Shown piece by piece: positions 7,013 to 11,214 of a stretch of 11,214 nt of DNA. The first letter of the stretch is position 1. Every line of letters starts with the position of its first letter. A model generated the notes under the pieces. The model did not search any database, was not told the DNA's origin, and saw only the letters and a program-made list of their open reading frames with translations. This DNA comes from Isohypsibius dastychi. Its lineage: Eukaryota > Tardigrada > Eutardigrada > Parachela > Isohypsibiidae. Both the position numbers and the translations under genes were made by a program. The stretch is from contig JAQIWT010001347.1 of NCBI GenBank assembly GCA_034696485.1, positions 1 through 11,214 on the forward strand. Direction: 5' to 3'.

Positions 7013-10000
7013 ATGGATGCCATAAACGATTCTATAGTTTCGGACTCACAGGTATTATTTTGTCCAGAAAAATTATCCGATTGTGACAAATAACTTCACA
7101 GACTGGAGTTTCGTTTCACTTCGCCGAACATGATAATATGACGTATCGTTGCATTCATGGAACGGAGCAGCCAGATCTTGATAACTACGTCCTCAACTTC
7201 GTTCTTGACATTAAGTATCAAGTTCAAGGATCAGCTACAGAAGAAGGTGGCTGTGTTGTCCAATTGAGGTTCCCGGGAGGCACTTAGTAAGATAGAATAC
7301 TTGATTGAATATTCATCAGCAATCATCGTACAATCAACTTTCAGTCTTTCGTTTGTCCCATCATCGGCATGGAAAAGCTCACAGAAATTTTTTGACTCGC
7401 TTCGGAAAAATTCAAGCAATCTGCCTGCAATTTTCCCGAAAATCAGTGGACTCGAGTTGATTGACTATGGATCTCAGAAAACCAATGCGTTTGACAGGTA
7501 GATTCATAGCACATGCATCAGTTTTAGTTCTCAAGATTCTGATTTTCGTTTACGTATGGTATATGTAATGCATAATGAATGTTTCTTTCCTAGTCACCTG
7601 ATGACAGTCAAAGATGTGAAGCACAAGTTGAAAAAGCGTGTGAAAAGAATGGGCTATCAGCGGGACAGTGACGTTTTCGTACTTGGTCCTGATGTGGCAT
7701 TCAGTCGTCGGGATGGTGTTGTGCAGAGGATCGATGTTGATGAGTGTGAGTTCGTTTGGATTCCTGGACGGCTGACACCTTTGGAATACCCGATGGATTT
7801 ACCGCGATCCGATTCGGCGGGCGACGAAATATTCAGAAAGATGGCTGAAGTAATTCCAGAACCGACCCTGGCTTCGTTTTGCATAAATGTCGGTGAGTCA
7901 CATAATGTTTATAAAAACAGATTTAGAGTCAATTATTTACCAAAGTGCGAAAAATAAACTCTCCAGTAAAATGAAAAATTATGAATGACAATCAAAAAAA
8001 ATAAATAATTGTGAATAAAACTAAATCATAAAGTGAATGCTCTCCACTACGTCTTAATATCTTCTGCGCAAATTACATTTGTAAGTGTTGCTTTTTACAT
8101 GACTAAACTTTCTATATTTTTAACGGGGGGATCCAGTGCAAGATTGAAGTACGGGACTGCACAAACATTTCAACCGAAATAAGCCGTCGATGAAAAAAGC
8201 GCTGCCGTGTGAACATCTTTTGAAAATCTTTCAAATTCTGTATAGTGAGCTTTAGGACACATGAAACAAAGGAGAATAGTGTTCTCAGTAGCTAACAAAA
8301 ACACGTTAATGTGAATAGAAATGATGGAGGATTTCCTAAAAGTCAAGAATTGGGGGATCATAACTATGTTTTTTACTTCACCAGTAATAATAATGTGATT
8401 TGCTTGTTTCAGGCGCTGTCCTGATGGGGATCCAATATCAATCAGTAACAAGATGTTTCAAAAAGTGTCCAGTAGTTGTGTGTGTTGGCGACAGCCACAC
8501 CGGGAAATCACTGTGTTCCAGCAAATGCATGGACCTTATCGCTCTTGAGGCATCCAGATTTCTAGAGTACAAGAACATATCTGCTGCGGCGCTTCGATCG
8601 ATGGTCTTTGGCAGCCTGAATTTACCAGTCTTGCTCCACGACCCATATCACCCTGAAGTCCTCAAAGTCTTGGCCGAGGAAACGTATGAAATCAAAGCGG
8701 TTGCCAATTCCCGAGAGCGCTTGATTCCAGGATCATCCGGAATCATAACATGCAACCCTGACTACCTTGCGAAGTTTCGAGATCTTAAACAGTGCGGTAT
8801 TTCTGTATGTAATATTATCAAATCTGAAAGTTTGATTTCAGAATGCGAGGCATGTCACGTTGTGTCATTGTTCCCTACGATCACGAAGTTACTGACTTGG
8901 CTGCGTCCGATATATTGGAACTGCAAAAACTTCTGCCAGTTTTTGCCTCTCAGTTGTTGAACCTGCTGGCCTTCTGCGATGAAGATATCCAAGATATCAG
9001 CCAGATTATGGATGAAATCGCTCCTGAACTTAAGGCTGGACTCGATCGGTACAAGCTCCGAGAATCTGTTTCGAGGATTTCGTTCAATATTGCAATGGTC
9101 TACGCTTTCAGTCTAAAAGTAAGCTCAAGAACTGCATCGCAAGGTCGATGATCTATGAGTGATATTGTAGGCTTTGCGTCTGATGAACGTGACTGTGGTC
9201 GATCTGGAGTCTTTAAAACAGTTTGTCTTGAACGATATGACCAAAGCTAGTGTGAAGTGGCAAACTCCGCCGTTGTCAACCAGAAAAGGCGCCCCAATAC
9301 CACTTGCTCCGCTTTCCCCTTCTAAGAAATCGGGAGACCCGAAGACATCTGTCGAAACAGTCTCCGAGGTTTTTCATAACCTCATCAATGTTTTAGGTGC
9401 AGATGCAAACAAGGTTTGAATGACGAGCTTCGTATGATGAATTATTTGATCATGCTGATTTACAGCTCAAATCCTCCTTGTACATGTTTGTGAACAAGAA
9501 TGGAGTATCTTGTTTGGCAGTGTGGGAATCTGGGATCAAGCAGCTCTTACGGGACTGCAAAAAAGATGTGGCGGTGTTTGCAAACTTTCGATTATCCTTG
9601 CCGGTTGACATCGCACAACAGCGCACTCTCAATACCCGATTCCCAAGTGCTCCCAACGCCTCAGAGGTCTATCGTAAGACCTGTCATGTCCCAGTCAGTC
9701 TGATGTCAGAAAACGTTCAAGAACTGGTGCGAAACATAGTGCGTGGTTACACCACTCCAGTGGGAGAAGAAGGTACATCTGGAGCACGTGTTGTTTGTCC
9801 TGATTCGACCGTGGATGCTGTGTCAGTGGAGCGAACTCCGAACGTTGGTCTCTCTGAAGTAGCACTATCATGCGCTTCAGTATCAGGTCAGGCAACTTAC
9901 CGGCATCAGTCCCCACCATATCTTCAGGCATGCGGTTCGAAAGATGTTGAACTCGTTGATGCTGACCTGACTCCAACGGGAACAACGACGATGAGTCGTC

Positions 10001-10790
10001 AAACCATGTCAAAACCTGCCCCCGCCACAAAAACGGTTCATGTACCACCCAAGAAAATCAAGAAAATCGGTGAGTTTCTGGTAATTTGCTCATATATATG
10101 CTACATGAAAAGATTATTTCAGTGACCAAGAACGCCAAATCTATAGACGTCGCCACAAAGCGACGGCATGATGAAATTGAAACAACTGCTTTGACTGACG
10201 AAACTTTAAATGCTCGGCAGCTGCGTTCCCGGAAAATTCAGGGCGGATCTCAGATGCCTCTAAGTTCATTCAGCCCTACCATCAACACAGTGGAAAAGGT
10301 AGGAGTCATCAATCAGATGCTAGATACTGATTTCGAGACGAGCTTCTAAGCTCATCTGAAACCATTACTCTCACTCAAAAAACTCATTTGTACCAAGCGG
10401 TGCAACATTTCGTCGTTAGAGGCCTTAAAAGTTATGAATGAAGTCCTGTTAGCAAATCCCACTAGTGTTTGCCGCCCTGAAAGTAACAGCAATTTGGCTG
10501 AACGCTGTGATTCAGAATTATGGAGCAATCACTCATCTTCATCATCCATCCAAAAAAAACAGATAAAAGTGGGAAGAGAGGGGGGGGGGGGGATTATTAA
10601 CGAGAATTTAAATTTGTTGCAGGTATTTTGCCAGTCCTGTTTCAAAGCACTGGATGGAGTGGCCAAAACTATCGAATGTGTTCGTTGCGCCGGAAAATAT
10701 CACCTGATTTGTCAAAAGATCGGTTCAAAAAAAGTGAAATCTTTACGGATGGATACCTGGAGATGTCTTTTGTGTGCGGGTTCTGAATAA
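7013..10790 (+). CDS. P-loop ATPase with C-terminal PHD finger, unnamed family
   Basis: Eleven exons: 7013-7051, 7102-7286, 7345-7497, 7594-7892, 8413-8791, 8842-9118, 9171-9413, 9466-10069, 10123-10298, 10422-10568 and 10623-10790, giving 889 residues with all phases matching. Residues 1-225 are an unrecognised region. A Walker A loop GDSHTGKS lies at 251-258. A hydrophobic strand ending LLHDP (299-303) fits Walker B, IITCN (336-340) a sensor-1 strand, and RGMSRCVIVPY (354-364) an Arg-bearing motif. This order recalls an uncharacterised metazoan P-loop group often showing DDP and TSN motifs, possibly AAA+ or SF3-like; this is recollection, not a search. After about residue 590 the chain is polar, Ser/Thr/Pro-rich, with basic stretches (PPKKIKKI, ATKRRHDE) that could be nuclear signals. 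Residues 837-885 form a PHD finger: C837, C840, C853, C856, H861, C864, C882, C885 with W880 two before C882. A chromatin-linked motor is a reasonable inference. If the intron at 10299 is not spliced, the protein ends at 10349 (801 residues) without PHD. Confidence 0.75.
7893..8412 (+). other. oversized intron 4 of the ATPase/PHD gene with three AATAAA motifs
   Basis: This intron has a good donor (GTGAGT) and acceptor (TTGTTTCAG) but is 520 nt, about ten times its neighbours. Reading through the donor gives 21 extra codons and a TAA at 7955-7957. AATAAA occurs at 7953-7958, 8000-8005 and 8014-8019. The arrangement could yield a short transcript encoding only the N-terminal region. The insert could also be a small mobile-element relic, though I see no terminal repeats. 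Confidence 0.6.
10580..10592 (+). repeat. homopolymer run of 13 G inside an intron
   Basis: A run of 13 G within a purine tract (GGGAAGAGAG followed by G) lies in the 54-nt intron 10569-10622 of the ATPase/PHD gene, just after its donor GTGGGA. Runs like this slip in replication and sequencing and can act as splicing signals. Its true length is uncertain. Confidence 0.9.
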
Positions 10791-11133
10791 GTTTAGCACG
10801 AGGCTGTCATTTAATTTCATGTCATAGTTTCGATGTTCTCTTGCTTGGTAAATCTTTTTGTTTTTCTATCGATACTGCGTCAAGGTGAATCATCCAAAAT
10901 GTTTGGTTTCTTTCACAAACGAGAAGAGTTAAGCTTAGAGTTGATCAAAATGATCCGTTGGAAAACTATTTAGTCATAATTCATTTAGTCAAATCTTCTG
11001 GCGTTTCGTATATAATTTCCGAATGCGAGTGAAAACGAAAAAATCAGTTACCCGACCAAGTCGATCGCTTCTTGGTTCCATTTCTAAAAATGATGGATAG
11101 TAGAAACTCCGTTGGTTTCATTACAGGACCAGA
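10791..11133. other. intergenic region downstream of the ATPase/PHD gene
   Basis: It should hold the 3' UTR of the ATPase/PHD gene, although I see no AATAAA, and the promoter of whatever follows. Two short overlapping open stretches (from ATG at 11023 and ATG at 11090) end in stops at 11098-11100 and 11185-11187; neither is convincing. Confidence 0.4.
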
Positions 11134-11214
11134 ATGTCTACAGATCCAAAGAATGTTCGATCACATCCGACAGAAGATTTCATAGAGTCTTTCAGGGTAT
11201 CACAAGAGTTTTCA
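11134..11214 (+). CDS. possible start of a gene, cut by the window edge
   Basis: From the ATG at 11134 a frame stays open for 27 codons to the last base of the window, beginning MSTDPKNVRSHPTEDF. An acceptor-like TTACAG ends nine bases before the ATG, which would suit a 5' UTR intron or a trans-splice site. No domain is visible, and an open frame this short can arise by chance. Overlapping frames from 11023 and 11090 compete with it. Confidence 0.3.
   Translation, partial: MSTDPKNVRSHPTEDFIESFRVSQEFS

Noticed and set aside
7556-7957. A standalone single-exon gene starting at an ATG-like codon at 7556
   Set aside because: The first part is intron sequence ending at the TCCTAG acceptor at 7593; the coding part is exon 4 of the ATPase/PHD gene and runs past a good donor at 7893.
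8170-8451. Minus-strand open frame across the end of the 520-nt intron
   Set aside because: It overlaps the acceptor and start of a convincing plus-strand exon and has no recognisable motif or splice partner.

Overview
The window reads as eukaryotic nuclear DNA, most likely from a small invertebrate. Its genes are split by GT-AG introns, most about 50-60 nt long, with pyrimidine-rich acceptors such as TTTCAG and TTGCAG, and exon phases join cleanly. Nothing operon-like or bacterial is visible. Small introns and mid-range GC would fit an ecdysozoan (nematode, tardigrade or crustacean), but the sequence does not decide the group. All gene models were spliced by eye, without transcripts or database searches.

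Layout, left to right. 1-198: probable C-terminal end of a plus-strand gene entering from the left. 199-838: non-coding, with an AATAAA at 669 and a perfect 8-bp palindrome touching the next start codon. 839-1987 (+): a three-exon gene for a secreted 294-residue protein with two Ly-6-like cysteine domains joined by a threonine-rich mucin linker. 1988-3541: about 1.5 kb without a supported gene, containing a minisatellite of 9-bp units at 3042-3260. 3542-5311 (-): a six-exon gene for a 501-residue KDZ-type (Kyakuja-Dileera-Zisupton) DDE transposase-like protein with all candidate catalytic residues present. 5312-6064: non-coding, with CRE-like tandem repeats and a strong C/G hairpin. 6065-6587 (-): a small, unrecognised three-exon gene. 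7013-10790 (+): an eleven-exon gene for an 889-residue protein with a novel N-terminal region, a P-loop ATPase domain, a basic disordered tail and a C-terminal PHD finger. 11134-11214 (+): possible start of another gene, cut by the window edge.

The most interesting part is the pair formed by an apparently intact, intron-bearing transposase-like gene and a divergently oriented ATPase/PHD gene. They could be host genes, a domesticated transposase beside an unrelated ATPase, or two halves of one mobile element. No terminal inverted repeats were found by eye, so the paired-element idea is only a hypothesis. The ATPase gene also shows three possible processing switches: an oversized intron with three AATAAA signals ahead of the ATPase domain, an intron whose retention would remove the PHD finger, and an in-frame 54-nt intron with a run of 13 G.
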